NCBI RefSeq assembly: GCF_020886115.1
Contig: NZ_AP025185.1
Span: forward strand, 1,922,001-1,986,000
From: Flavobacterium ammonificans
GTDB taxonomy: Bacteria; Bacteroidota; Bacteroidia; Flavobacteriales; Flavobacteriaceae
Reading direction: 5' to 3'
DNA length: 64,000 nucleotides
The translations under genes were made by a program, and so were the position numbers. Of the stretch, positions 51,177 through 61,484 are shown piece by piece; positions within the stretch are counted from its first letter, which is position 1, and each line of letters starts with the position of its first letter. The notes beneath the pieces are model-generated. The model saw only the letters and a list, made by a program, of their open reading frames with translations, ran no database searches and was not told where the DNA came from.

Positions 51177-53096
51177 ATGAATACTGTTGCAGAACATATT
51201 GCTGATTTTTTAAAAAAATATCCGCCGTTTGATAATTTGACTTTTGAAGAATTATCAGAAATAGCGACCAATATTCGTGTTGTTAATTTAGAAAAATACA
51301 AGGCTTTATTTCAAATTGATGACAAATTACACGATTGCTTTTATGTTGTAGCTTCTGGGGTAATTCATTTGTCTGTTATAGCTGATGCTGAGGAAACTTT
51401 ATTGAACAAATGTCACGAAGGGGATATTTTTGGATTGCGTCCATTTTTTGCTAAAAACAATTATATGATGACTGCAAAAGCGCGACAAGAATGTATTGTT
51501 TATGCAATACCAATTGCAACTTTTAGACCTTTTGTAGCTAATAATCCGAATGTATTGGATTTTTTGTTGGAAAGTTTCGCAACCAATACTAATAATCCAA
51601 ACGATAAGAATATTAGAGGTAAATTACTTTCAGATAATGTGGTGTATGCTGACCAGCAATCCTCTGATTTACAGTATTTTCAATCCTTAAATTACAATAG
51701 AGTTCCGTTGACAACTTCAGCCGATGCTATCATAATGGATGTAGCAAAAACTATGGCTGAAAACCTTTCTAATAGTATTATTATAACAAATAATAATTTT
51801 ATTCCTATTGGAATTGTAACTCATACCGATATGAGCACCAAAATTGCAACGGGCCGATTCCCTATTACTGCTACCATTGATAAAATTATGACTAATCCAG
51901 TGGTTACTGTAGTAGAAAATATTTCTTTGGCAGAAGCCCAATTAGTTATGTTAAAAAATAACGTAACGCATTTAATTGCAACATCGGATGGAACCAACCA
52001 ATCTGAGGTCAAAGGAATTATTTCTGAACACGATTTAATTGTTTCTCAAGCCAATAACCCTGGAGTATTAATTAAGCAAATCAAACGAACTCAGTCTGCA
52101 GAAGATTTAAAGCAACTTCGCGAAAGATTAACTACTATTATTCAGAGTTCTATCCATAAAAACATTCCGCTTTTTCATATCTATAATATTGCAAGCGAAA
52201 TTAATTTGGCACTAATCAAACGTTCAGTTGAATTAGCTATTTTGGATCTTGGCTCCCCTCCTGCTCGTTTTGCTTGGTTATGCATTGGTAGCCAAGGCCG
52301 TAAAGAACAATTATTACTAACTGATCAAGATAGTATTTTAGTATTTGAAGATGTAGTTCCTGATAAATACAGAGAAGTTAAAGATTATTTCTTAAAATTA
52401 GCCAAGCGCTCTACAGCCAACCTAGAAAAAATAGGTTATTCATTATGTCCAAACGGTCATATGGGCAGTAATACTCTTTGGTGTAAATCACTGACTGACT
52501 GGACCAATCAATATAACAGTTGGATGAATACTCCAGGTAAAAATAGTAATGACTTGAGTAGTATTTTCTTTGATTACGAAATGGCTTTTGGGGAATCAAA
52601 GATTGAGGAAGCAATAGAAAATGTTATTTATAATAATGCCAAAAACAATACATTATTCTTTGATTTTTTAGGTAATGATGCCTTGAGAAATAATGCTCCG
52701 CTTAGTTTCTTTAAGAAATTTATTGTTGAAGAAGAAGGGCTAAACAAAGATAAATTTGATATTAAAACGCGTGCCTTACTTCCATTGATTGACAGTGCAC
52801 GACTTTTTGCATTAAGTTACGGAATTAAAGGGGTTAATAATACCTACTCTCGTTTCAAGCAATTGGCTATTGCAGATCCGCGAAATGCTGAAATTTATAT
52901 TAATTGTGCAGAAGCCTTTTTAACTTTATCCAAATTTAGAACGGTTGAAGGTTTAAAAAACGAAGATGCTGGACAATATATTAATCTAAACGAATTGAAT
53001 AAATTAGACAAAGAGCGATTGAAAAATGCACTTGCGCCAATGAGAGAACTAGAAGAGTTAATTAAAGATAAATTCCAACTTACTCAATTTTCATAA
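51177..53096 (+). CDS. cNMP-binding/CBS/DUF294 nucleotidyltransferase-like protein
   Basis: This 639-residue protein has a cyclic-nucleotide-binding domain (about 10-130), two CBS repeats (about 170-290), the DUF294 nucleotidyltransferase-like domain (about 330-470, motif GSQGRKEQLLLTDQD) and a C-terminal DUF294_C part. CBS pairs usually sense adenine nucleotides. The GSxGRxE and DxD pattern is similar to GlnD-like transferases. It is followed three bases later by a DnaQ-like gene and then convergent acs, a neighbourhood often seen with acetate metabolism. The reaction is unknown. Confidence 0.9.
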   Translation: MNTVAEHIADFLKKYPPFDNLTFEELSEIATNIRVVNLEKYKALFQIDDKLHDCFYVVASGVIHLSVIADAEETLLNKCHEGDIFGLRPFFAKNNYMMTAKARQECIVYAIPIATFRPFVANNPNVLDFLLESFATNTNNPNDKNIRGKLLSDNVVYADQQSSDLQYFQSLNYNRVPLTTSADAIIMDVAKTMAENLSNSIIITNNNFIPIGIVTHTDMSTKIATGRFPITATIDKIMTNPVVTVVENISLAEAQLVMLKNNVTHLIATSDGTNQSEVKGIISEHDLIVSQANNPGVLIKQIKRTQSAEDLKQLRERLTTIIQSSIHKNIPLFHIYNIASEINLALIKRSVELAILDLGSPPARFAWLCIGSQGRKEQLLLTDQDSILVFEDVVPDKYREVKDYFLKLAKRSTANLEKIGYSLCPNGHMGSNTLWCKSLTDWTNQYNSWMNTPGKNSNDLSSIFFDYEMAFGESKIEEAIENVIYNNAKNNTLFFDFLGNDALRNNAPLSFFKKFIVEEEGLNKDKFDIKTRALLPLIDSARLFALSYGIKGVNNTYSRFKQLAIADPRNAEIYINCAEAFLTLSKFRTVEGLKNEDAGQYINLNELNKLDKERLKNALAPMRELEELIKDKFQLTQFS

Positions 53097-53098
53097 TT

Positions 53099-53695
53099 AT
53101 GTTAGATTGGCTTAAAAATATTACTAAAGAACATCCTGAATTCTGGAAGGAATACCTATCTAAATTTGACCAAAAATCAAACCGATATGTCATTCTTTCT
53201 ACCGAAAAAACGGGATTAAATCCAGACAAAGACGTTATTCTGTCTTTTGGATGTTTTGGAGTAGTTAATGATAGTTTGCTTATTGGAGATAATTTTGAAG
53301 TAGTTCTATTACAATACAAATTTCTGCATGATAATGAACTTTCTAACGAGTTTATTGTAGAAAGTAAACTTCAAAAATTAGGAGAACCCGAAGCAATTCA
53401 ATCCTTATTACAATATATTGGCAATGCTACTTTAGTTGGATACCGAATTGATACAGATGTAGAAATAATCAATACCGCGTTAGAAAAAATGGATTGTGGA
53501 AGGCTTAAAAATGAACCACTTGATCTAGAAATTATGCATTGCAGATTGAATGACATCAATAACAAACAATTCACATTAGACGAATTATGTACTTTGTATA
53601 AAGTTCCAATAAGTGACCGAAACTCTGCATCGGAAGAAGCCTATAAAATGGGATTGTTGTTTTTAAAATTAAAATCCAGATTAGGATTAAAATAA
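53099..53695 (+). CDS. DnaQ-like exonuclease with degraded active site
   Basis: This 198-residue protein has the 3'-5' exonuclease fold. The first motif is STEKTGL (34-40), with Ser34 where the catalytic Asp of DTETTGL belongs and Glu36 kept. The second motif keeps Asp120 (YRIDTDVEII). In the third, Asn175 and Glu180 stand where His and Asp of HxAxxDA are expected (NSASEEA). It may have lost activity or kept a different one, for example nucleotide sensing. It is coupled to the DUF294 gene. Confidence 0.8.
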   Translation: MLDWLKNITKEHPEFWKEYLSKFDQKSNRYVILSTEKTGLNPDKDVILSFGCFGVVNDSLLIGDNFEVVLLQYKFLHDNELSNEFIVESKLQKLGEPEAIQSLLQYIGNATLVGYRIDTDVEIINTALEKMDCGRLKNEPLDLEIMHCRLNDINNKQFTLDELCTLYKVPISDRNSASEEAYKMGLLFLKLKSRLGLK

Positions 53696-53696
53696 A

Positions 53697-53726
53697 AAAA
53701 GGCATTATCAAATGATAATGCCTTTT
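53697..53726. terminator. Bidirectional terminator between exonuclease and acs
   Basis: Arms AAAAGGCATTATCA and TGATAATGCCTTTT (14-bp stem, minimal loop) end the plus-strand operon and the minus-strand acs gene. Confidence 0.9.
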
Positions 53727-53744
53727 ATAGTTATGACAATCAAC

Positions 53745-55652
53745 TTATAACTTTCCATCCTTTATTTCATCTACAATTTCAGGATTTAACAAAGTGGTGA
53801 TATCACCAAAATTAGAAAAATCACCTTCAGCAATTTTACGCAAAATTCTACGCATAATTTTTCCGGAACGAGTTTTAGGCAAGCCTGAAACGAACTGGAT
53901 TTTATCCAACTTAGCAATAGGCCCAATGTGGTCAGAAACGTGTTGATTAATTTCCCTACTTAAGTTATCTCGATCGCGGTACTCTCCTGTTTCTTTCAAT
54001 ATTACAAATCCATATAGGGCATTTCCTTTAATATCGTGTGGAAAGCCTACAATAGCTGATTCAGCCACCGCTGGATGTTCGTTAATTGCGTCTTCAATTG
54101 GAGCAGTTCCTAAATTGTGTCCAGAAACAATCACTACATCATCTACACGACCTGTAATTCTATAATAGCCTACCTCGTCACGCAAAGCGCCATCTCCAGT
54201 AAAATACTTCCCTGGAAAAGCACTGAAATAGGTTTCTTTATATCGTTGGTGATCTCCCCAAATAGTTCTTGCAATTCCTGGCCAAGGAAATTTGATACAC
54301 AAACTTCCTACTACTTGATTTCCTTCAATTTCGTTACGTTTATCATCCATCAAAACGGGTTGAATACCTGGCAAAGGAAGTGTTGCATAGGTCGGCTTTG
54401 TTGGCGTTACAAAAGCAATTGGTGAAATTAAAATACCACCGGTTTCAGTTTGCCACCAAGTATCTACTACAGGACATTTTTTACCACCCACGTGGTCATT
54501 GTACCAGTGCCAAGCCTCTTCATTGATAGGTTCGCCAACAGATCCGATCACTTTTAGTGATTTGAAAGGAAATTTTTGAACATAATCTAAACTTTCTTTC
54601 GCTAAAGCACGAATAGCAGTTGGAGCAGTATAAAATTGAGTGACTCTATGTTTTTCAATCACTTCCCAAAAACGACTAAAGTCTGGATACGAAGGAACTC
54701 CTTCAAAAATTAAAGTTGTAGCTCCATTTAACAACGGTCCGTATAGAATATACGAATGTCCTGTAATCCAACCAATATCAGCTGTACACCAAAAAATATC
54801 ATTCTCTTCATAGTTGAAAACATTTTTGAAAGTATAAGCTGTGTAGACCATATACCCAGCTGTAGTATGCACCATACCTTTTGGTTTCCCGGTTGAACCT
54901 GAAGTATAAAGAATGAACAAAGGATCTTCAGCATCCATTATTTCGGCAACATTATTGGTCAAAGCATCCTCTAAAAGTGGTTGCAACCATTGGTCACGTC
55001 CTTCTTTCATATGAACTGGAGTATTCGTTCTCTTCGCTACTAAAACAGAACTAACGGTTGGACAATTCAATAATGCATCATCAACGATACCTTTCAAATC
55101 AATTGTTTTATTACCTCTATACCCACCATCGGAAGTAATGACCATTTTGCATTCAGAATCGTTAATTCTTGAGGCTACTGCCGAAGCAGAAAATCCAGCA
55201 AAAACAACAGAGTGAATGGCTCCTATTCTTGCACAAGCTAAAACAGCAACTGCTAATTCTGGAATCATTGGTAAATAAATACAAACACGATCCCCTTTTT
55301 TAATACCCTGTTCTCTCAAAACATTGGCCATTTTACCCACTCTTTCGTACAAATCATTATAGGTAATATGCTGCGCTTCTTCAGAAGGATCATTAGGTTC
55401 AAAAATGATTGCTGTTTTCTCTCCTCTTTTAGCAAGATGTCTATCGATGCAATTTTTTACAATATTTACTTTAGCTTCGGTGAACCATTTAATATCGGCA
55501 TTCTCCATATCAAAGTCCACTACCTTGTCCCATTGTTGGTACCAAGTAAAGTTTTCTTCCGCTATTTTTCCCCAGAATTTTCTAGGTTCACGAATGGATT
55601 TATTATAATGTTTGAAATATTGTTCAAAATTGTCAATCTTATAGTAACTCAT
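53745..55652 (-). CDS. acs: Acetyl-CoA synthetase
   Basis: This 635-residue adenylate-forming enzyme has the P-loop-like YTSGSTGKPKGMVHT, DTWWQTETGG and the C-terminal PKTRSGKIMRR, whose Lys is the acetylation-controlled residue. It converts acetate, ATP and CoA to acetyl-CoA. Length and start MSYYKIDNFEQYF are typical. It is convergent with the DUF294/exonuclease pair. Confidence 0.97.
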   Translation of the reverse strand: MSYYKIDNFEQYFKHYNKSIREPRKFWGKIAEENFTWYQQWDKVVDFDMENADIKWFTEAKVNIVKNCIDRHLAKRGEKTAIIFEPNDPSEEAQHITYNDLYERVGKMANVLREQGIKKGDRVCIYLPMIPELAVAVLACARIGAIHSVVFAGFSASAVASRINDSECKMVITSDGGYRGNKTIDLKGIVDDALLNCPTVSSVLVAKRTNTPVHMKEGRDQWLQPLLEDALTNNVAEIMDAEDPLFILYTSGSTGKPKGMVHTTAGYMVYTAYTFKNVFNYEENDIFWCTADIGWITGHSYILYGPLLNGATTLIFEGVPSYPDFSRFWEVIEKHRVTQFYTAPTAIRALAKESLDYVQKFPFKSLKVIGSVGEPINEEAWHWYNDHVGGKKCPVVDTWWQTETGGILISPIAFVTPTKPTYATLPLPGIQPVLMDDKRNEIEGNQVVGSLCIKFPWPGIARTIWGDHQRYKETYFSAFPGKYFTGDGALRDEVGYYRITGRVDDVVIVSGHNLGTAPIEDAINEHPAVAESAIVGFPHDIKGNALYGFVILKETGEYRDRDNLSREINQHVSDHIGPIAKLDKIQFVSGLPKTRSGKIMRRILRKIAEGDFSNFGDITTLLNPEIVDEIKDGKL

Positions 55653-55747
55653 AATTCCTCTATTTTTATAAAACTATTTAATCTATGTATGGTTACAACA
55701 TTTAAATTTAATATGGGGCTAAATTTTAAAAATCAAATATTGTTCTT

Positions 55748-55755
55748 CAAATTTA
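55748..55755 (-). promoter_or_regulatory. -7 box of acs
   Basis: On the minus strand this reads TAAATTTG, matching TAnnTTTG, 96 bases from the ATG. The 5' untranslated part between is AT-rich with no clear structure. Confidence 0.45.
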
Positions 55756-55791
55756 GCAAAAAAATGGTATCCTTTTTTTATTGTAAAACTA

Positions 55792-55825
55792 AAAAAGCGA
55801 GATAGTATAAACTATCTCGCTTTTT
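55792..55825. terminator. Terminator of the leu-ilv operon
   Basis: Arms AAAAAGCGAGATAGT and ACTATCTCGCTTTTT with a 4-nt loop, a perfect 15-bp stem, lie about 195 bases beyond the ilvC stop. Orientation suits the minus-strand operon, giving it a long 3' untranslated region. Confidence 0.88.
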
Positions 55826-55861
55826 ACAAACAAAATTCAAAAAACCTAATCAATAGAACTT

Positions 55862-56010
55862 AGGAATTACATCACTTCACTTTGTTTTAAGTGAAGTAAC
55901 TGTAATTGGCACTACTTTATATCTGTTAGTCTCAAAATTGCTAACTAATTCAAAATTTGGGATTTATAATGATATAATGCCGATTAATTAACATTAAATG
56001 CGTAATTCCT
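55862..56010 (-). ncRNA. Structured 3' region of the ilv transcript (candidate)
   Basis: Between ilvC and its terminator lies a hairpin with arms ACTTCACTT (55874-55882) and AAGTGAAGT (55889-55897), extended by AATTACA (55865-55871) and TGTAATT (55901-55907) across an internal loop. AGGAATTAC (55862-55870) also pairs with GTAATTCCT (56002-56010), offering an alternative long-range stem. This may be a 3'UTR element or a processed small RNA. No known family is recognised. Confidence 0.35.
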
Positions 56011-56020
56011 GTAACTGAAA

Positions 56021-57493
56021 TTATACGATTTTTTTCATCGAAGTCATTGATTCTCTTAACCATGCCCCTACTTCTTCAACTGGATGATTACGAATGATGC
56101 TGTTCACTTCAATTAATTCTTTATTATCTACACCATTATTACCATTGTTAAATGGACGACCTATCAAATTAGATGGTGCATTTTTAACATAGTCAGCAAT
56201 TAATGGCTTGCAAGCGTGGTCAAATAAATAACATCCGTATTCTGCAGTATCTGAAATTACACGATTCATTTCAAATAATTTCTTTCTTGCAATAGTATTA
56301 GCAATAAGTGGTGTTTCATGTAACGACTCGTAATAAGCTGATTCTTCAATAATTCCAGAATCAGTCATTGCTTCAAAAGCCAATTCAACTCCAGCTTTCA
56401 CCATCGCAACCATCAATACGCCGTTGTCGTAATATTCTTGCTCAGAGATTTCAACAGCACCTGCTGGTGTTTTTTCGAAATTCGTTTCTCCAGTAGCCGC
56501 TCTCCAAGCCAATAAATTTTTATCATCATTAGCCCAGTCTTCCATCATTGTTTTAGAAAAGTGACCAGAAATAATATCATCCATGTGTTTTTGAAACAAT
56601 GGACGCATGATGACTTTCAATTCTTCTGCAACTTTGAAAGCAGCAATTTTTGCAGGATTGGACAAACGATCCATCATATTAGTGATACCTCCATGTTTTA
56701 ATCCTTCAGTGATAGTTTCCCATCCGTATTGAATTAATTTAGAAGCATATCCAGCATCTATACCTTCAGCAACCATTTTGTCAAAACATAAAATTGAACC
56801 TGTTTGTAATAAACCACAAAGGATAGTTTGTTCTCCCATTAAATCTGATTTTACTTCAGCTACAAAAGAAGAACGTAAAACTCCTGCTCTATGCCCACCA
56901 GTTGCAACAGCATAGGCTTTGGCTTGAGCCAAACCTACTCCATTTGGATCATTTTCTGGGTGAACAGCAATTAATGTTGGAACACCAAATCCTCTTTTGT
57001 ATTCTTCACGAACCTCAGAACCAGGACATTTTGGCGCGCACATAATCACAGTTAAGTCTTTGCGAATTTGCATTCCTTCCTCAACAATATTGAAACCGTG
57101 AGAATACGCTAGTGTTGCCCCTTTTTTCATTAACGGCATAATTGCAGTTACAACTGCTGTATGTTGTTTGTCTGGAGTAAGGTTACATACTAAGTCGGCA
57201 GTTGGAATTAATTCTTCATAGGTTCCCACTTTAAAACCGTTATCAGAAGCGTTTTTGAACGAAACTCTTTTATCTGCAATAGCTTCAGCACGTAAAGCGT
57301 AAGAAATATCTAAACCTGAATCTCTCATATTTAAACCTTGGTTCAAACCTTGAGCTCCACATCCTACGATTACTACTTTTTTACCAGCTAATGCTTGAGT
57401 TCCTTCTGCGAATTCTGATTGATCCATGAATTCACAAACTCCTAATTGTTCTAATTGTAATCTTAGTGGTAATGAATTGAAATAATTTGCCAT
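56021..57493 (-). CDS. ilvC: Ketol-acid reductoisomerase (class II)
   Basis: This 490-residue enzyme is the long class II form with a duplicated helical domain. It starts [23 protein letters not shown]. The NADPH motif is [21 protein letters not shown], and metal-binding acids lie in [13 protein letters not shown]. It isomerises and reduces acetolactate in valine/isoleucine synthesis. It is the last gene of the minus-strand operon. Confidence 0.96.
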   Translation of the reverse strand: MANYFNSLPLRLQLEQLGVCEFMDQSEFAEGTQALAGKKVVIVGCGAQGLNQGLNMRDSGLDISYALRAEAIADKRVSFKNASDNGFKVGTYEELIPTADLVCNLTPDKQHTAVVTAIMPLMKKGATLAYSHGFNIVEEGMQIRKDLTVIMCAPKCPGSEVREEYKRGFGVPTLIAVHPENDPNGVGLAQAKAYAVATGGHRAGVLRSSFVAEVKSDLMGEQTILCGLLQTGSILCFDKMVAEGIDAGYASKLIQYGWETITEGLKHGGITNMMDRLSNPAKIAAFKVAEELKVIMRPLFQKHMDDIISGHFSKTMMEDWANDDKNLLAWRAATGETNFEKTPAGAVEISEQEYYDNGVLMVAMVKAGVELAFEAMTDSGIIEESAYYESLHETPLIANTIARKKLFEMNRVISDTAEYGCYLFDHACKPLIADYVKNAPSNLIGRPFNNGNNGVDNKELIEVNSIIRNHPVEEVGAWLRESMTSMKKIV

Positions 57494-57508
57494 TTTTTAC
57501 TATTTAAT

Positions 57509-58033
57509 TTATGATTGTAATTCTTCTAATAAACTGGTGATTTCCATTTTTTCTTTGGAAACCGAAATTCTTCCGGAGCGCACAAATTGCATAATTCCGA
57601 AAGGTTTTAATTTTGCATATAACTCATCAATTTCTGAACGTCTTCCCGTTTTTGAAATGACAAAAAAGTCTCTAGAAACCGTAACCATTTCGGAATGACT
57701 TTCCTTGATAATATTTTGAATTTGTCTCTCGTCAAACAATAAACTTGAATTGATTTTGAAAATTGCACTTTCTAAGAAAATTGTCTCGTCATCAATATGA
57801 TAAAACGCTTTGATAACTTCAATTTGTTTTTCAATTTGACCTACAATATTTTTAACCCATTTTTCAGTTGTATCTACTACAATTACAAATCGAGATACAT
57901 TTTCGATTTCCGATTCGGATACGTTTAAACTTAAAATATTGATATGACGTTTTAAGAATATTACTGATATTCTATTTAATAAGCCCACGTTGTTTTCTGA
58001 ATATACAGAAATGGTGAATGTTTTATTTTCCAT
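57509..58033 (-). CDS. ilvN: Acetolactate synthase small subunit
   Basis: This 174-residue ACT-domain regulator starts MENKTFTISVYSENNVGLLNRISVIFLKRHINILSLNVS. It binds valine and modulates the catalytic subunit. It starts four bases after ilvB ends, so the pair is coupled. Also called ilvH in some genomes. Confidence 0.93.
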   Translation of the reverse strand: MENKTFTISVYSENNVGLLNRISVIFLKRHINILSLNVSESEIENVSRFVIVVDTTEKWVKNIVGQIEKQIEVIKAFYHIDDETIFLESAIFKINSSLLFDERQIQNIIKESHSEMVTVSRDFFVISKTGRRSEIDELYAKLKPFGIMQFVRSGRISVSKEKMEITSLLEELQS

Positions 58034-58037
58034 AGTA

Positions 58038-59723
58038 TTAACTTAATCGGATATCAGAAACCGAAGCTCCTGTTGGAATCATTGGGAATACGTTATTTTC
58101 TTTTTCTACCAAAACTTCTAAGAAATAGGATTCTTTCGAAGCCATCATTTCGGCAACTGCTGCATCTAAATCTTCACGTTTTGTGACTTTCTTAGCTTTA
58201 ATATAATAGCCTTCGGCAATAGCGACAAAGTTCGGATTGATCATTTCGGTAGAAGCATAACGTTTGTCAAAAAACAATTGTTGCCATTGACGCACCATTC
58301 CTAAGAATTCGTTATTTAATACTACAATTTTTACCGGAACCTTAGTTTGAAAAATAGTTCCTAATTCTTGAATGGTCATTTGGAAACCTCCATCTCCAAT
58401 AATAGCAACTACTTCGCGATTGGGTTGACCCATTTTAGCACCAATGGCTGCGGGTAATGCAAATCCCATGGTTCCAAGACCTCCGGAAGTAATATTACTT
58501 TTAGAGGAATTGAATTTAGAATAACGACAGGTAAACATTTGGTGCTGACCCACATCAGATACCATAATAGCATCACCTTTAGAATGTTTGTTAATCATTT
58601 CAATGGTTTCCCCCATAGAAATTCCTTCTTTTTTGGGTTGCAATTCGTCATTAATAACTGTTTCTAATTCAATTGCATATTTCTCTTTAAATTGGTTGTG
58701 CCAAGACTCGTGTGTTTTCGCTTCCAAAAGTGGAATAATTGCAGTTAATGCTTCTTTTACATCTCCTAAAACTGCAACATCAGCTTTTACATTTTTATCT
58801 ACTTCTGCAGGATCAATCTCAAAGTGGATAACTTTAGCTTGTTTGGCATAGGTTTCTAGATTTCCCGTAACTCGGTCATCAAAACGCATTCCTAAAGCTA
58901 TAAAAACATCGCACTCGTTCGTCAAAACATTAGGTCCGTAATTTCCGTGCATGCCTACCATACCGACATTCAAAGGATGATCTGTTGGTAATGCTGATAA
59001 TCCTAAAATAGTCCACGCAGCTGGAATTCCTGTTTTTTCGACTAACGCTTTTAATTCTGCTTCTGCTTCGCCAAGTATAATTCCCTGACCAAAAACAATC
59101 ATTGGCTTTTTGGCACTATTAATTATATCTGCTGCTGCTTGTACTTGATTTAATTGTAAAGTCGGTTTTGGAACATAACTTCTAATACTGGTACATTTTT
59201 TATAACTAAAATCCAATTCGTCAAACTGTGCATTTTTAGTAATATCAATCAGTACAGGACCTGGACGACCCGATTTAGCGATATAAAATGCTTTTGCTAT
59301 TACTTCGGGGATTTCATGTGCTTCAGTAATTTGGTAATTCCACTTGGTTACAGGAGTCGAAATACTGATGATATCTGTTTCCTGAAATGCATCAGAACCT
59401 AATAAATGTTTACCAACTTGCCCTGTAATACATACCATTGGTGTTGAATCAATTTGTGCATCGGCAATTCCAGTCACTAAATTAGTAGCACCAGGACCCG
59501 AAGTAGCAATTGCAACCCCTACTTTACCAGTAGCTCTGGCAAATCCCTGAGCAGCATGCGTTGCCCCTTGTTCGTGACGAACCAGAACATGGTGTAACTC
59601 CTCTTTAAACTTATATAATTCATCGTAAACTGGCATAATGGCTCCACCTGGATATCCATAAACCAAATCTACTCCTTCTGCAAGTAGGCTTCTAATAATA
59701 GCTTCTGCGCCTGTTATTCTCAT
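58038..59723 (-). CDS. ilvB: Acetolactate synthase large subunit
   Basis: This 561-residue ThDP enzyme has the catalytic Glu in GYPGGAIMPVYDEL...VRHEQGATHAAQGFARATG and the ThDP/Mg motif GDGGFQMTIQELGTIFQTKVPVKIVVLNN. It condenses pyruvate with pyruvate or 2-oxobutyrate. Length matches the family. Confidence 0.96.
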   Translation of the reverse strand: MRITGAEAIIRSLLAEGVDLVYGYPGGAIMPVYDELYKFKEELHHVLVRHEQGATHAAQGFARATGKVGVAIATSGPGATNLVTGIADAQIDSTPMVCITGQVGKHLLGSDAFQETDIISISTPVTKWNYQITEAHEIPEVIAKAFYIAKSGRPGPVLIDITKNAQFDELDFSYKKCTSIRSYVPKPTLQLNQVQAAADIINSAKKPMIVFGQGIILGEAEAELKALVEKTGIPAAWTILGLSALPTDHPLNVGMVGMHGNYGPNVLTNECDVFIALGMRFDDRVTGNLETYAKQAKVIHFEIDPAEVDKNVKADVAVLGDVKEALTAIIPLLEAKTHESWHNQFKEKYAIELETVINDELQPKKEGISMGETIEMINKHSKGDAIMVSDVGQHQMFTCRYSKFNSSKSNITSGGLGTMGFALPAAIGAKMGQPNREVVAIIGDGGFQMTIQELGTIFQTKVPVKIVVLNNEFLGMVRQWQQLFFDKRYASTEMINPNFVAIAEGYYIKAKKVTKREDLDAAVAEMMASKESYFLEVLVEKENNVFPMIPTGASVSDIRLS

Positions 59724-59756
59724 GTCGATACTTAATTTAATTTTCTTTGGGATAAT

Positions 59757-61430
59757 TTATTTGTCAGTTACACAACCTGTAGATGCACTAGAAACTGCTC
59801 TTGCATATTTCAGTAAAACTCCCTGACTTACTTTTAATGGCGGTTGAACCCAATTCAATTTTCTTTGATTGAATTCTTCTTCAGAAATTTTTAAATTAAT
59901 GGTGTTATTTACAGCATCAATTGTTATGACATCTCCATTCTGAATTAGTGCAATACCGCCTCCATCATGGGCTTCCGGGGTAATATGTCCTACCACAAAT
60001 CCATGAGAGCCTCCTGAAAAACGTCCATCAGTAATTAATGCAACCGATTTACCTAAACCAGCTCCCATAATAGCCGAAGTTGGTTTTAACATTTCTGGCA
60101 TTCCAGGGCCGCCTTTTGGTCCGCAATATCGAATAACAACGACATTTCCAGGTTGAACTAATCCATTCTGTATTCCTGGTATGACTTCAAATTCACTTTC
60201 AAATACCACTGCAGTTCCTTCAAAATATTCTCCTTCATTTCCACTGATCTTGGCTACACAACCTTCAGTTGCTAAATTTCCATAAAGAATTTGAATGTTT
60301 CCAGATGGTTTTAATGGATTATCTATATCGTGAATTACATCCTGTCCCGCAGTTAAATCTGGAACATTCTCTAAATTTTCGGCCACTGTTTTACCAGTTA
60401 CTGTTAAACAATCTCCGTGTAAAAGACCTACTTTTAGTAAATATTTCATTACCGCTGGAACACCACCAACAGCGTGTAAATCTTCCATCATGTATTTACC
60501 ACTTGGTTTAAGATCTCCAAGAATTGGTGTCCTATCACTTATTTGTTGAAAATCATTTAGCGTAATTTCAATTCCAACAGAATGAGCCATTGCGATAATG
60601 TGCATTACCGCATTAGTAGATCCTGCTAAAACAGCAATTATAGTGATCGCATTTTCAAATGCTTTACGCGTCATAATGTCTCTAGGCTTGATATCTTTTT
60701 CTAAAAGAATTCTTATCGCTTTTCCTGCATCTAAACACTCTTGTTGCTTTTCTGGGCTTAAAGCCGGATTAGAAGAACTGTAAGGTAAACTCATTCCAAG
60801 TGCTTCAATCGCTGAAGACATGGTGTTTGCAGTATACATTCCACCGCAGGCACCAGCTCCAGGGCAAGAATTTTTGATTACTCCTTTGAAATCCTCAGGA
60901 GTAATTGTATTATTAAATTTTTTCCCTAATGCTTCAAAAGCAGAAACAATATTTAACGATTCTCCTTTCCATTTTCCTGAATGAATTGTACCACCATAAA
61001 CCATAATTGATGGACGATTCACTCGACCCATAGCAATTACAGAACCAGGCATATTCTTATCACATCCAACAACTGCAATCATTGAATCATACCATTGCGC
61101 TCCCATTACAGTTTCAATAGAATCTGCAATAACATCTCTAGAAACCAAAGAGAAACGCATTCCATCAGTTCCGTTTGACATTCCGTCACTAACTCCTACG
61201 GTATTAAAAATTAGACCTACTAAGTCAGCGTCCCAAACACTTTTTTTAATTTCTTTGGCCAAATCATTTAGGTGCATGTTACAAGTATTTCCTTCATAAC
61301 CCATGCTAACAATACCTACTTGAGCTTTATTTAAATCTTCATCTGTCAAACCGATACCGTAGAACATGGCTTGAGCAGCTGGTTGAGTTTCGTCTTGAGT
61401 AATTGTTTTACTGTATTTATTTAATTCCAT
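59757..61430 (-). CDS. ilvD: Dihydroxy-acid dehydratase
   Basis: This 557-residue enzyme has Fe-S ligand Cys residues in [10 protein letters not shown] and [18 protein letters not shown], plus the C-terminal [14 protein letters not shown]. It dehydrates dihydroxy acids to 2-oxo acids for valine and isoleucine. It lies between leuB and ilvB in one operon. Confidence 0.96.
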   Translation of the reverse strand: MELNKYSKTITQDETQPAAQAMFYGIGLTDEDLNKAQVGIVSMGYEGNTCNMHLNDLAKEIKKSVWDADLVGLIFNTVGVSDGMSNGTDGMRFSLVSRDVIADSIETVMGAQWYDSMIAVVGCDKNMPGSVIAMGRVNRPSIMVYGGTIHSGKWKGESLNIVSAFEALGKKFNNTITPEDFKGVIKNSCPGAGACGGMYTANTMSSAIEALGMSLPYSSSNPALSPEKQQECLDAGKAIRILLEKDIKPRDIMTRKAFENAITIIAVLAGSTNAVMHIIAMAHSVGIEITLNDFQQISDRTPILGDLKPSGKYMMEDLHAVGGVPAVMKYLLKVGLLHGDCLTVTGKTVAENLENVPDLTAGQDVIHDIDNPLKPSGNIQILYGNLATEGCVAKISGNEGEYFEGTAVVFESEFEVIPGIQNGLVQPGNVVVIRYCGPKGGPGMPEMLKPTSAIMGAGLGKSVALITDGRFSGGSHGFVVGHITPEAHDGGGIALIQNGDVITIDAVNNTINLKISEEEFNQRKLNWVQPPLKVSQGVLLKYARAVSSASTGCVTDK

Positions 61431-61484
61431 TATTTATTTTTTATTTTGAAGTTATTAGAACGAACAACTTCACTTTTAATTTCA

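Noticed and set aside
55368..55805. 145-codon plus-strand frame opposite the acs start
   Set aside because: It runs antisense to acs and into its terminator-bearing upstream gap. The composition is typical of a shadow frame.
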